A stretch of DNA of 64,000 bases from Acholeplasma oculi (GCF_900166985.1 NZ_FUZK01000001.1:603288-667287); one strand, 5' to 3'; positions 19,901-27,904 are shown, numbered from the stretch's first letter. The notes: generated by a model from the sequence alone, not told the origin. Made by a program: numbers and translations.

Positions 19901-20774
19901 ATAAACTACCATCCCAATCAAAATCAGTAAAATCTAAATTGTTTCTTAAATAGAATATCGCACCTGTTTCATAAACAGTTGTTCCATTTATTAATTCATA
20001 GAATTGATCCTCAGATGTAATTGCTGTTCCCTCAGGAATTAATTCCCAACGTGCATAAAGTGTCATATTGGATTCCACAGTATCTACTGCAAAGTCCCAA
20101 AGTGTGATGAAACTTGCTTCTTTATACCAACCAACAAGTTCATAGCCTTCATATTCAGCACTTGGTTCTAATACCAAAGCGCCATCTGCAACAGTTCTTG
20201 TTGCAGGGAATACATCACCAGGCAATGCATTAAATGTGACTGTAAATTCAACTGCATTCACTTCCCATTTTGCATAAAGTGTCATATTGGATGTAACCGC
20301 TGTAGAAGCTGTTACTGCTTGAGTTAAATTACTGTCGCTAAACCAACCAATAAATGTTGAACCAGCCTTAGTAGGTACTGGTAAAGTACCAAGTGTTTGT
20401 CCACTTGTTTTAGTTATATTAGCTACTGTACTTCCACCATTTGAGTTAAATGTGACAGTATACTCTGTTGGAGCATCCTCTGTCCATTTTGCATGAAGTG
20501 TGATATTTGCTTCTACTTTATCCGATGCAAATACCCATTTAGTCGTATAACTAGATTCTTTATACCAACCATCGAGTGTAAATCCACTTCTTGTAATACT
20601 TGGTTCTGTTAATAAAGAACCTGCCTCAACTTCTCTACTTGCTACACTTGGCCCACCATGGCTATTAAAAGTCACTGTATACATCGTTGATGTAGGTACA
20701 GTACAAGCAGCAATCATTAAGGTCATTAAAAAACCTAAAATAAACACTAAAATATGTTTTGTGCGAATTTTCAT
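16947..20774 (-). CDS. Giant surface lipoprotein with InlB B-repeats and two GLUG beta-helix domains
   Basis: The start is placed at the ATG at 20774 (1275 residues), preceded by GGAGGGG and leading straight into a lipoprotein signal peptide (MKIRTKHILVFILGFLMTL then IAAC); the longer frame adds 14 unlikely residues. It has three tandem InlB B-repeats, a GLUG-type beta-helix of about 330 residues, two more InlB repeats, a cadherin-like stretch, a sixth InlB repeat and a second GLUG beta-helix. It ends in a KWEYDAT motif shared with the 8062-11454 lyase. No catalytic motif of a polysaccharide lyase is visible. It is probably an adhesin or polysaccharide-binding surface protein, as inferred from its domains and pectin-lyase neighbours. 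Confidence 0.8.
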   Translation of the reverse strand: MKIRTKHILVFILGFLMTLMIAACTVPTSTMYTVTFNSHGGPSVASREVEAGSLLTEPSITRSGFTLDGWYKESSYTTKWVFASDKVEANITLHAKWTEDAPTEYTVTFNSNGGSTVANITKTSGQTLGTLPVPTKAGSTFIGWFSDSNLTQAVTASTAVTSNMTLYAKWEVNAVEFTVTFNALPGDVFPATRTVADGALVLEPSAEYEGYELVGWYKEASFITLWDFAVDTVESNMTLYARWELIPEGTAITSEDQFYELINGTTVYETGAIFYLRNNLDFTDFDWDGSLLTETLVQPHSFVLNGNGKTISNLSFETPNQAGLVPRMSGGSIYDLTLENVHVKGTSQGGILVGRIMNGSTVSIHDITIIDSSVETTGVGSGGLIGHIQGAATPSTVTVDGIVLKGVKVLSNSNAAGGLVGDVESSVITITNVLLDVEVTTTGERVGGILGEVRRNSNGLRPEFSVDNAVVYANLHGMRYLGGVVGRADNNLTQDNEFKGTIGTITDVILVLNFDTTHETDNNSGHIARSNITSFSRVYVVAFNYDRQQLNGVNTTNELVFANISLLPETSLAEFADGWVYVEDALPTFNGLSIDLGFEVTLSVNDVNSYQYVRGNSKLSPVFVNPELGAFLGFYLNDVLFESEVTEDITLVAKFVEEFAVTFDVDGGSSVTAQTVLDGAKALLPTAPTKDGYTFDGWYTSAEFTTLFDFDAVITTDVIVYAKWVDDIAPVVTVLPESGSISLGAEDTFVLTVQVSDVNAYSLEVDHSLEANLPEFTVYAVEVSETNPYGPYGSLEAKNQFDALGVTVTYTALTQTFTIDFGATVTDMFVDSGITFYLVATDSFDNVFGSMDPTTAQNTFAYDLSVVTVSHVVSFDVDGATAIEDIEVLDGEALVLPPAPFKPGFEFKGWFTDSEKTVAFVLETPITADLTLYAKFEEMSYVPEGTAISTVEEFYNMVNGVAPFSLSESYYLANDLDFTGYSWVWQTGKVFTGVLDGNFKTISNLTIQGTQDRVGIWFGLRGTVKNIEFINAAISSTVAARAGLIAGEITNVEAVLQNIHVDGLTVTGASSNGVGGLIGYVNRGTTVEDISIKNAVITGTQATGGLFGRVGDGSAAWNMSVTNIYLENVSVSGTNRVGGLFGENNGASGYIVITLSKVVMVDVDVNASGTGAGAVSGRHNPNPTGTGTLLDVYFNGTVSAAVDAAHITTTKTYETITNFWFYGTLTGPVNGTTTTNILEVAPTQSWWDLNFENAFDELKWEYDATLNVYQLRDLN

Positions 20775-20798
20775 GTTCCCCTCCGTTATTTTTACGCA

Positions 20799-20812
20799 TG
20801 TAAGCGTTTTAT
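20799..20812 (-). promoter_or_regulatory. cre-like/LacI-type operator at the start of the InlB/GLUG gene
   Basis: TGTAAGCGTTTTAT (plus strand) matches 12 of 14 positions of the cre consensus. It lies just downstream of the TATAAT box and upstream of the ribosome site, about where transcription would start, which suits a repressor roadblock. Confidence 0.45.
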
Positions 20813-20820
20813 ACAATCTT

Positions 20821-20856
20821 ATTATATAAAATTGTGGAATAAGTCTCTATGTGCAA
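20821..20856 (-). promoter_or_regulatory. Putative activator-dependent promoter of the InlB/GLUG gene
   Basis: On the minus strand TTGCACATA (20856-20848) is followed after exactly 21 bp by TATAAT (20826-20821). There is no recognisable -35 hexamer. A one-mismatch copy, TTACACATA, lies further upstream (20879-20871). The layout equals those at 11557-11592 and 24180-24215. Confidence 0.6.
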
Positions 20857-20880
20857 AATAACTATATTTTTATGTGTAAA

Positions 20881-20909
20881 AAAGCCAACAGCTAAATGCT
20901 ATTGGCTTT
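20881..20909 (-). terminator. Terminator of the msmK-like/enolase/galM operon
   Basis: AAAGCCAA pairs with TTGGCTTT, with inner AGC/GCT pairing, 11 bp after the epimerase stop. On the minus strand a U-run (CTTTTTTAC) follows. Confidence 0.8.
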
Positions 20910-20919
20910 AATCATTTGA

Positions 20920-21879
20920 TTAAACCTCTTCGACTGTATATAAGATGAAATGTTGATACGTTTCACCTTTTCTTAATATGGATGAATTAAAATTTGGATG
21001 ATTAATTGCATCTGGTTCAATTTGACATTCAAATGCAACACCACCATAGACTGGAATATCTAATCCATCTTTAGTCTTTTGTGAAAATAATCGATTCATT
21101 GTATAGACTTGAAATCCAGGATAAGATGTCTCAATTGTAAGTTTCTTATGCTTAAAGGATAATTCAATGATTCTTTTTTTACCTTCTTCAAATAAGAATG
21201 CATGATCAATTCCTTTTGTAAAAGTATCTTTTAATGGTAATATGCCATCTTTAAGTGGTTTTTTCGTTCTAAAATCTAATGGATGATTGGTTAATTCAAT
21301 GAGTTTTCCTGTTGGAATCAATTCATGGTCCACATCCAAAATTCTATTTGCTGTAGTAACTAGTTCATGTTCTAAAATCGTATGATCCCCTAAATTAAAA
21401 TGTCCATGATTTGTGATATTCAAAATTGTGTCACGTGTAGAGGTTGCATCATATGAGATTTTCATTTGTTTCCCAATTAATTCATACGTTACATATAAAG
21501 TCACTTCACCTGGAAAACCATTATGCATATCCGGTGAAACGGTTTTAAATACAATCTTAGTAGGTTCATGTGATACAACATCAAAATATACTGTATTGAT
21601 CGCATTAGGACCACTATGTAGATTATGTTTATCTAAATTATTTTTTGGAATATTGTAAGTTTCACCATTGATTTTAAAACTTGCATTGGCAATACGATTT
21701 GCAACTCTTCCTACAGTTGAACCAAAATAACCCCTGGATGAATCCTTATAAATTTCTAAATCTTGATTGTTCAACATAATTGATGTCTTATCGGAAAAAC
21801 AGAGCCACTCATAAATAGTAGCTCCGTGATCTAATAAGCGCAAGATTTGAAATTCATTTTTAATTTCATATACATGCAT
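20920..21879 (-). CDS. galM: Aldose 1-epimerase
   Basis: This 319-residue cytoplasmic enzyme interconverts alpha and beta anomers of aldoses. Family motifs are present: FGSTVGRVANRIANASF, NITNHGHFNLGDH (catalytic His) and GVAFECQIEPDAINHPNF (catalytic Glu and surrounding binding residues). An AAGGGG site lies about 10 bp before the ATG. It is the last gene of an apparent three-gene operon with the acid-sugar dehydratase-like enzyme and the ABC ATPase. It probably feeds sugars released from pectin side chains into catabolism, which is inferred from the neighbours. Confidence 0.9.
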   Translation of the reverse strand: MHVYEIKNEFQILRLLDHGATIYEWLCFSDKTSIMLNNQDLEIYKDSSRGYFGSTVGRVANRIANASFKINGETYNIPKNNLDKHNLHSGPNAINTVYFDVVSHEPTKIVFKTVSPDMHNGFPGEVTLYVTYELIGKQMKISYDATSTRDTILNITNHGHFNLGDHTILEHELVTTANRILDVDHELIPTGKLIELTNHPLDFRTKKPLKDGILPLKDTFTKGIDHAFLFEEGKKRIIELSFKHKKLTIETSYPGFQVYTMNRLFSQKTKDGLDIPVYGGVAFECQIEPDAINHPNFNSSILRKGETYQHFILYTVEEV

Positions 21880-21903
21880 ACTTACGACCCCTTTTTTTAT
21901 AGA

Positions 21904-23004
21904 TTAAAAATCAGTTTTATATGGTGCTAATTTAGCAAAATCAAATTCTACGCCTGTACCAATTGTATCTGGTGCGACTGCACGGTGTGTTTCTTTATTG
22001 ATGACAAGAGGTCTCTTTGTATATTGGTCAATTGGGAATGAGTGAACTTCTAAGTAACCTGCATTTGGAAGTGCAGCAAGTAATGAAACATGTAATTCTT
22101 GCATACCGTGTGTAGATACTTTTAAGTCTAACATTTGCGCAACATGAGCAACTTTCATAAATCCTGTAATACCACCGATGTTTGATGCATCTGGTTGTGG
22201 GAAATCAATTTTACCTTGAGTCATCATTTGGAAGAATTCTTTTGGAGTTCTTAGGTTTTCACCTGCTGCAATTGCCATACCTGAACGTTCAGCAATAATC
22301 TTATGACCTTCATAGTTATTTGGGTCAATTGGTTCTTCTAAGAATATAATATTATATTTTAATAATTCTCTAGCAGCACGTACAGATTGTTCAATTGTCC
22401 AACCCATGTTTGCATCTACCATGAATTCAACATCTGGTCCAATCATTTCTCTTAATGCTTTAACACGTTTAATGTCTTCAGATAATTTAGGTTGTCCTAA
22501 TTTAATCTTAATTGCAGTTAAACCCATGTCTAAATAATTTTGGTGATGCTTTAATAATTTTTCTAATGGGAATGCTAAATCGATTGCTCCACCATAAGCT
22601 TTAACTTCTTTATTATGTCCACCAAGTAATTTCCATAATGGTTCTTGAGCTTTCTTAGCTCTTAAGTCCCATAATGCAATATCAACTGCAGAAATTGCAA
22701 ATGATGCTAATCCACCATGACCAACATAGTGAATACCTGTTTGCATTTGTTCCCATAGGTCTTCAACACATGAAGGATCTTTACCTAATAAAACGTTTCT
22801 TAATTCCACTTGGATAAGTTTTGAAATACTTCTTCCACCAAATCCACCTGTATAAGTGTATCCAACACCTTCTCTACCATCATCTGTTAAAACACGAACG
22901 ATTGGCACTTCAAAGTGAGTATGCACTCCATGTTTTGCATCACTTACCAATTCAGGAAGTGGAATGCGGTAATACTCAACAATAACATCTTTGATTTTTG
23001 ACAT
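21904..23004 (-). CDS. Mandelate racemase/enolase superfamily acid-sugar dehydratase-like enzyme
   Basis: This 366-residue protein has the superfamily active-site set: KIK (Lys166, Lys168), metal ligands Asp197 (VDAN), Glu223/224 (EEPI) and Glu249 (GEN), then Asp272 and His299 (STHG). The Asp/His dyad places it in the mandelate racemase subgroup. The early SDAKHG motif and KLGQPKLSEDIKR resemble what I recall of galactarate/talarate dehydratases. In a pectin locus a galactarate- or galactonate-type dehydratase is a sensible guess, but the exact substrate cannot be read from the sequence. AAGGAG precedes the ATG. Confidence 0.82.
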   Translation of the reverse strand: MSKIKDVIVEYYRIPLPELVSDAKHGVHTHFEVPIVRVLTDDGREGVGYTYTGGFGGRSISKLIQVELRNVLLGKDPSCVEDLWEQMQTGIHYVGHGGLASFAISAVDIALWDLRAKKAQEPLWKLLGGHNKEVKAYGGAIDLAFPLEKLLKHHQNYLDMGLTAIKIKLGQPKLSEDIKRVKALREMIGPDVEFMVDANMGWTIEQSVRAARELLKYNIIFLEEPIDPNNYEGHKIIAERSGMAIAAGENLRTPKEFFQMMTQGKIDFPQPDASNIGGITGFMKVAHVAQMLDLKVSTHGMQELHVSLLAALPNAGYLEVHSFPIDQYTKRPLVINKETHRAVAPDTIGTGVEFDFAKLAPYKTDF

Positions 23005-23040
23005 GATAAAATTCTCCTTAATGATTTTCTCTTTTACTTT

Positions 23041-24150
23041 TTACTTTATTACAAGTTCTGTTTTTGGATCGAAGAAATGACATTGGTTCATATCGAATGC
23101 AACCTTTAAGAAATCTCCTCTTTTCACTGCTTTTGTTGGTATACTTGCAACTGCATTTTGATTATTAATTGCAAAATATATATTTGTTTCTGAACCCAAC
23201 AATTCAACTAAATCCACTCGAATTTCCATGGATGTACTTGGATATGTTTCACAGACTACTGGATCATTATGAATATCTTCTGGCCTGATTCCAAATACGA
23301 CTTCTTGATCGATGTATCCTTTTTCTTTTAATACATTGACTTTAGCAAGAGGAACTTCAAGTTTTGTATCACCTGCATAGAAATATCCATCGGATTTAAC
23401 AATACCTTTTGCAAAGTTCATAGGCGGTGTTCCCATAAATCCTGCAACGAACATATTGACCGGTTCATTATATATTTCTTTTGGGGAAGCTACTTGTTGT
23501 ATATATCCATCACGCATGACAACAATCTTATCGCCCATTGTCATAGCCTCAATTTGATCATGTGTTACATAAATTGTTGATGTATTAAACTTTTCAGCAA
23601 TCTTTTCATGAATCTTAATTAACTCTGTACGCATTTGTACACGTAATTTAGCATCTAGGTTTGAAAGTGGTTCATCCAGTAAAAACACTTTTGCCTCACG
23701 TACAATTGCACGACCTAAAGCAACACGTTGTCTTTGACCACCAGATAATGATTTAGGTTTTCTATGTAGATAAGGTGTAAGTTCTAAAATATCTGCAACT
23801 TCTTTAACCTTCTCTTCAATCTCTTCAGGTTCCATACCTCTAAGTTTTAAACCATAACCTAGATTATCGTAAACTGTCATATGTGGATAAAGTGCATACG
23901 ATTGGAATACCATTGCAACATCTCTTTCTTTAGGTGCCTTATCATTGACTCTAACACCATCGATTAAGAAATCTCCTGCTGTAATTTCTTCTAATCCTGC
24001 AATCATACGTAATGTTGTAGATTTTCCACAACCTGACGGTCCAACTAAAACAATAAATTCACGATCATTAATTTTTAAATTAAAATCGTGAACGGCTTGT
24101 ACACCGTTAGGATATATTTTGTTGATTTTACTAAGTTCTAATACTGCCAT
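23041..24150 (-). CDS. msmK: Multiple-sugar ABC transporter ATPase, MsmK/UgpC type
   Basis: This 369-residue ATPase has Walker A GPSGCGKST (about 37-46), Q-loop Gln83, signature LSGGQ (135-139), Walker B VFLLDE (155-160), the H-loop in YVTHDQ and a C-terminal TOBE/regulatory domain (from about 240, with VFGIRPEDI). CUT1 importers in Gram-positives often share one such ATPase. It is the only ATPase gene in the window, whereas three CUT1 permease pairs are present, so it may energise all of them. TTAGGAG precedes the ATG. Its promoter shares the TTGCAYATA-N21-TATAAT arrangement with the pectin genes. Confidence 0.93.
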   Translation of the reverse strand: MAVLELSKINKIYPNGVQAVHDFNLKINDREFIVLVGPSGCGKSTTLRMIAGLEEITAGDFLIDGVRVNDKAPKERDVAMVFQSYALYPHMTVYDNLGYGLKLRGMEPEEIEEKVKEVADILELTPYLHRKPKSLSGGQRQRVALGRAIVREAKVFLLDEPLSNLDAKLRVQMRTELIKIHEKIAEKFNTSTIYVTHDQIEAMTMGDKIVVMRDGYIQQVASPKEIYNEPVNMFVAGFMGTPPMNFAKGIVKSDGYFYAGDTKLEVPLAKVNVLKEKGYIDQEVVFGIRPEDIHNDPVVCETYPSTSMEIRVDLVELLGSETNIYFAINNQNAVASIPTKAVKRGDFLKVAFDMNQCHFFDPKTELVIK

Positions 24151-24179
24151 GTGTTATCTCCTAACTAACTTATAAGTAA

Positions 24180-24215
24180 ATTATATGCCTATTTTACAGA
24201 CAAATATATATGCAA
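24180..24215 (-). promoter_or_regulatory. Putative activator-dependent promoter of the msmK-like operon
   Basis: On the minus strand TTGCATATA (24215-24207) is followed after exactly 21 bp by TATAAT (24185-24180), with no -35 box at the normal place. The upstream flank ATGTGCATTT adds a second TGCA. It is the third instance of this arrangement in the window. Confidence 0.6.
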
Positions 24216-24227
24216 AATGCACATTTA

Positions 24228-24785
24228 TTACTTTATTAATGAATAAATGATATAGGCATCTTTAAAGTTTCTACAATCAAAGCCAGTTCTTGCATAAAAC
24301 TTATCCAATCTTTGAATTAAAGTGTTTCTATGTAGATACAATTTAATACTTGCTTTAGAGGTATTTTGATTAGATTCTAAATAGACTTTAATCGTGTGAA
24401 GTAATTCAGTATCCTCATAAATCGTTTTTAATACAATTTTCTTAAGTTCATTGTTTACTGGAAAATCGAGTCTTTTCATCAAAATAAGTTGATCATCATA
24501 AACAACGGTATTCATAAACGGTATGAGTTTAAACCATACTTCTACTTTATCAATAGGGAATTTAGGTTCTTGATCACTTAGATAGACTCTTAAATCTGCA
24601 TAAAGTTCGGAGGCTAAGCCTAAAAAGAGATCTTCTGATGCTTTTGAAATCTCTTCAATATATAAAACCATTTTTGTTTCATAATCCTCTACCTTTAATA
24701 TGTTAAGGTTCTTAGATAATATATCCAATATTACAAAACGGTAAGGTTTAATTTCTGTTTTAGTTTCTATGATTATAAACGGCAT
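24228..24785 (-). CDS. Small CdaR/PucR-type transcriptional regulator
   Basis: The C-terminal 45 residues (SIKLYLHRNTLIQRLDKFYARTG and after) match the helix-turn-helix that ends PucR and CdaR (sugar diacid regulator) proteins. The preceding 140 residues show no recognisable sensor domain, and the protein is far shorter than full CdaR (about 385), so it is a minimal member. I place the start at the ATG at 24785 (185 residues), downstream of AAGGAG; a longer frame begins at 24812, but that ATG overlaps a TATAAT box (24816-24811). It is encoded beside the acid-sugar dehydratase operon and is a candidate regulator of pectin or acid-sugar genes. Confidence 0.7.
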   Translation of the reverse strand: MPFIIIETKTEIKPYRFVILDILSKNLNILKVEDYETKMVLYIEEISKASEDLFLGLASELYADLRVYLSDQEPKFPIDKVEVWFKLIPFMNTVVYDDQLILMKRLDFPVNNELKKIVLKTIYEDTELLHTIKVYLESNQNTSKASIKLYLHRNTLIQRLDKFYARTGFDCRNFKDAYIIYSLIK

Positions 24786-24911
24786 ACGTATATATAGACT
24801 CCTTATATTCATTATACAACATTCAAACTAAAAATAAAAGTCATTTTTCCTAGTTTAGAATCTATGGTAAAAATTTAGAATTTTCTCAAACTTATTACTT
24901 CAAACATAAAA

Positions 24912-24938
24912 AAAACTTTCCTATTTTAAGGAAAGTCT
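24912..24938 (-). terminator. Terminator of the 21.6-kb transport/amino-sugar operon
   Basis: ACTTTCC and GGAAAGT form a stem directly after the PIG-L deacetylase gene. On the minus strand a run of seven U residues follows. This marks the end of the long run of co-directional genes starting at 46571. Confidence 0.85.
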
Positions 24939-24943
24939 TTGTC

Positions 24944-25792
24944 TTATATCATTTTTCTAATTTTGTTTTCAACATCTTTTTTGAAGCGATCAATTGCAGC
25001 TAGAATAAATTCAACCATATCAATTGAATCATCTTCAATTAACGGTGTTAAATCCATACCATTAACCACTTGATCGGATTGGTCTACTTGATGTGCATTT
25101 GAGAAGGTTGCATTGGCAAGTCTTCTTCCAATGGTTGCTAAATCGTATCGTTTAGCACCATCAATTTGAGAGTCAAATATTTCAACTAAAGCACTTGTTA
25201 GGTTTGGACGATGTCCCACACTAAAGACCACTTTTTCATCATCCATTAACCAGTCTAAATCTCTCCAAACCTCAACTGCATATAGTTTTTTTGGACGAAG
25301 GGATTTATCAATTAAACGAATCGCTTTAATCGTTTTAGTAACAACACCGATATGTGTATCGTGTTTATCTGCTAAATTATGTGTATAAATAATCTCTGGT
25401 TTTGCATCTAAAATCATTTTTCTGATTTCTTCAACAACAGTTTCATTTTTAGCATCTTTTGTTTCACTTGAAGGTGCATTAATAAATGCTTGTAATCCAT
25501 ATTCTCCTAAAAATGCTGCCTTCTTTTGTTCTAAATTACGTACACGCATCATATCTTCATTGGTGTAATTTTTATAATTTCCACCACGTGAAGAACCAGA
25601 ACCATCCGTAACAACCACACCAAAAAACCATTTATCTTCTTTTTGGAATGCTTGTAATACACCATCTATTGCACCAATTTCAATATCATCATGATGCGCT
25701 AAGACTGCCATGTGTGTGGTACGCTTTATTGCTTTTTCCAAATCAACTTGATCGGGAACATAAAACTCTGTACGACTTAAATATTTTTCCAT
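24944..25792 (-). CDS. PIG-L/LmbE family (CE14) N-acetyl-sugar deacetylase
   Basis: This 282-residue cytoplasmic protein has the zinc site of the family: AHHDDIE at residues 32-38 (usually AHPDDE) and NLADKHDTHIGV (HxxxH-type ligand) near 145. Family members remove acetyl groups from N-acetylglucosaminyl compounds. It is the last gene of the MurNAc/GlcNAc operon, four genes after murQ and close to nagB. No nagA (GlcNAc-6-phosphate deacetylase) is present in the window, so it may fill that step; this is inference. A GAGG site precedes the ATG. Confidence 0.85.
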   Translation of the reverse strand: MEKYLSRTEFYVPDQVDLEKAIKRTTHMAVLAHHDDIEIGAIDGVLQAFQKEDKWFFGVVVTDGSGSSRGGNYKNYTNEDMMRVRNLEQKKAAFLGEYGLQAFINAPSSETKDAKNETVVEEIRKMILDAKPEIIYTHNLADKHDTHIGVVTKTIKAIRLIDKSLRPKKLYAVEVWRDLDWLMDDEKVVFSVGHRPNLTSALVEIFDSQIDGAKRYDLATIGRRLANATFSNAHQVDQSDQVVNGMDLTPLIEDDSIDMVEFILAAIDRFKKDVENKIRKMI

Positions 25793-25805
25793 TATTTTAA
25801 CCTCT

Positions 25806-27164
25806 TTAAATTTTTACTAAACTTGCAGCGGCAACAGATTGTCCTACACGTCTTGATTTTTCATCTGGTAAATCAATTTGAATCTTATTTCCTAGAACTG
25901 GGAACTCTTTTTGAAGAACTTCTTTAGCAGTATCTACAATAATTTTACCACCAAGTCCTGATGTTACACGGCCAAGTAATAAAACTTGTTCGATATCATA
26001 GAATTCACTATAATAAGCTAAGCCAAATCCTAAATATGTACCAATCGTTTGATAAATATCTTGGTAAATTTCGCTATTGTTATCAAGTGCTTGAACAACC
26101 TTTAAACGTTCTGCAAGTGGCATATCTTCTTCAAACTTGATACCTGATGTTTCTGCTAAGCGAATCACGGCATCTTGACTGAAATACTTCAATCCACAAC
26201 CGAAATCACCACTCCACTCATCTTCAGGACCATTCTCTTGAAAATCAACTGGAACAAAAGCAAGTTCGTTTAACCAACCAGATATATTTCCTGAATCATT
26301 GATATATCCTGCTGCCTCACTTGTTCCCATAGCAATACCTAAGAGTTTATTCTTACCTAAACTCATGGAACCTGCAAGTGCAGTAACATCACCGTCATTA
26401 GCAACGGCTAATGGCACATTCAGTTCTTTTGCCACATCAATATAAATGTTTTTAACATGTTGTTCAAATAAATCGTCTGGAACTTGTATAAATAAACTAG
26501 CAACTCTTGCTTCATTATGTACATATACACCAGCAGAACTTACGCCTAATGCATCCACTCTAGGCATTTTTTCAACAGCTTTATAAATCGCTTTACGTAT
26601 ATATTCTTTATGATACAATGGATCACTATTTAATTTTGGAAACCATACGATTTCTTCACTAAAAATAGGTACACCATCCACCACTGCAGATACTTTCATA
26701 TCCGATCCACCCGCATCAAAACCGATACGATAACCATCTAAGTGTTTGCCCATTGGTTGGTCTTCAGAATATATTTTAGGTAGTGTATCACTGTGAAGTA
26801 CAACAAATTTTTGACCATAAATACGACTCATAAAATCTTTATCAAATACTCTAGAACCATTTTCATAGATGTCTTTGATTACTTCGTAAATCTTTTTATT
26901 GCCTACGATGGTAACTTTATATCCACCATATATCCAAAGTAAGGATTTAACTAATCTTTCTACAAAGAATAGATTATCATTCATACGTTGATGATCTTTA
27001 AATACTTGTGTATGATATACTTCACTAAATCCATCATTTCTTTCAACAACGATACTGAGTGGTTCATAATTATTGGAAGCTAATACTTCTTTTTTAAACT
27101 GATTCACATATAAAATTGCTGGTGAAAAATTAGGATCTAATTTTAATTTATACTTTAATTCCAT
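25806..27164 (-). CDS. ROK-like sugar kinase/ATPase domain protein with N-terminal extension
   Basis: In this 452-residue protein residues about 145-450 show an actin-like ATPase fold of ROK type: GFDAGGSDMKVSAVVDG (phosphate 1 loop), ANDGDVTALAGSMSLG (catalytic Asp region) and GIAMGTSEAAGYI (phosphate 2). The usual ROK zinc motif CxCGxxGC is only partly recalled by FGCGLKYFS. The first 145 residues are an extra domain of unknown type. A hexose or N-acetylhexosamine kinase role fits the operon, but the substrate is not determinable. The protein is long for a ROK kinase (about 300). GAGG precedes the ATG. Confidence 0.75.
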   Translation of the reverse strand: MELKYKLKLDPNFSPAILYVNQFKKEVLASNNYEPLSIVVERNDGFSEVYHTQVFKDHQRMNDNLFFVERLVKSLLWIYGGYKVTIVGNKKIYEVIKDIYENGSRVFDKDFMSRIYGQKFVVLHSDTLPKIYSEDQPMGKHLDGYRIGFDAGGSDMKVSAVVDGVPIFSEEIVWFPKLNSDPLYHKEYIRKAIYKAVEKMPRVDALGVSSAGVYVHNEARVASLFIQVPDDLFEQHVKNIYIDVAKELNVPLAVANDGDVTALAGSMSLGKNKLLGIAMGTSEAAGYINDSGNISGWLNELAFVPVDFQENGPEDEWSGDFGCGLKYFSQDAVIRLAETSGIKFEEDMPLAERLKVVQALDNNSEIYQDIYQTIGTYLGFGLAYYSEFYDIEQVLLLGRVTSGLGGKIIVDTAKEVLQKEFPVLGNKIQIDLPDEKSRRVGQSVAAASLVKI

Positions 27165-27181
27165 AACAAAATACCTCTTTC

Positions 27182-27904
27182 TTATGTTAATTTATGCGCT
27201 GCATCTGTATCCAAAAACACCATAACATTTTTGTGACGTTGAAGAATAGATGCAGGTAAAGACTCAGTAACAGGTCCTTTAATCATTTCATAAACTGCAT
27301 CACTCTTATTTTTACCTGTAGCAATAACGATAATTTCTTTAGCTTCTAAAATTTCAGATATCCCCATGGTAATTGCATGTGTTGGAACTTCATCTAAACT
27401 ATTAAATAATCTTGAGTTATCTATTCTTGTTTTTAATGCAAGTTCAATGATATGTGTTTTAGAATCAAATGGTGTATTGGGTTCATTAAATCCAATATGA
27501 CCATTCGATCCGATTCCTAATAGTTGAATATCTATTGGATTTTCTTGAAGTAATAATTGATAATCTTTCATTGCCTCATTAAAATCTATTCGTCCATTGG
27601 GAATATGTGTTTGATTTAAATCAATATCTACATGATTAAATAATTCACGTCTCATAAAATTAAAGTACGTTTCTGGATGTGACTCATCTAATCCAATATA
27701 TTCATCTAAATTAAATGTTTTAACACCCTTAAATGAAATTAATTTTTCTTGATATGCTTTGATTAATTTTTTATATAAAGGAATTGGAGTAGTTCCTGTT
27801 GCTAGACCTAATGTAAGGTTTGGATTTTGATTCAATCGATCGATATATACTTTAGCAACGGCATCATATAATGCTTCCTTAGATTGAAAAACTTGAATAT
27901 TCAC
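27182..27904 (-). CDS. nagB: Glucosamine-6-phosphate deaminase
   Basis: This enzyme converts glucosamine-6-phosphate to fructose-6-phosphate and ammonia. Motifs include [33 protein letters not shown] (catalytic Asp/Glu) and [19 protein letters not shown], all diagnostic of NagB. I place the start at GTG 27904 (240 residues), 12 bp after AGAGG. A TTG at 27916 overlaps the GNAT stop as TTGA but directly abuts the ribosome site. It is the exit step from amino sugars into glycolysis and lies in the MurNAc operon. Confidence 0.94.
   Translation of the reverse strand: MNIQVFQSKEALYDAVAKVYIDRLNQNPNLTLGLATGTTPIPLYKKLIKAYQEKLISFKGVKTFNLDEYIGLDESHPETYFNFMRRELFNHVDIDLNQTHIPNGRIDFNEAMKDYQLLLQENPIDIQLLGIGSNGHIGFNEPNTPFDSKTHIIELALKTRIDNSRLFNSLDEVPTHAITMGISEILEAKEIIVIATGKNKSDAVYEMIKGPVTESLPASILQRHKNVMVFLDTDAAHKLT

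Noticed and set aside
12962-20774. InlB B-repeats read as tandem DNA repeats or a CRISPR-like array
   Set aside because: The repeats are protein-level modules of about 65 residues with divergent DNA; there are no short identical repeats or unique spacers.
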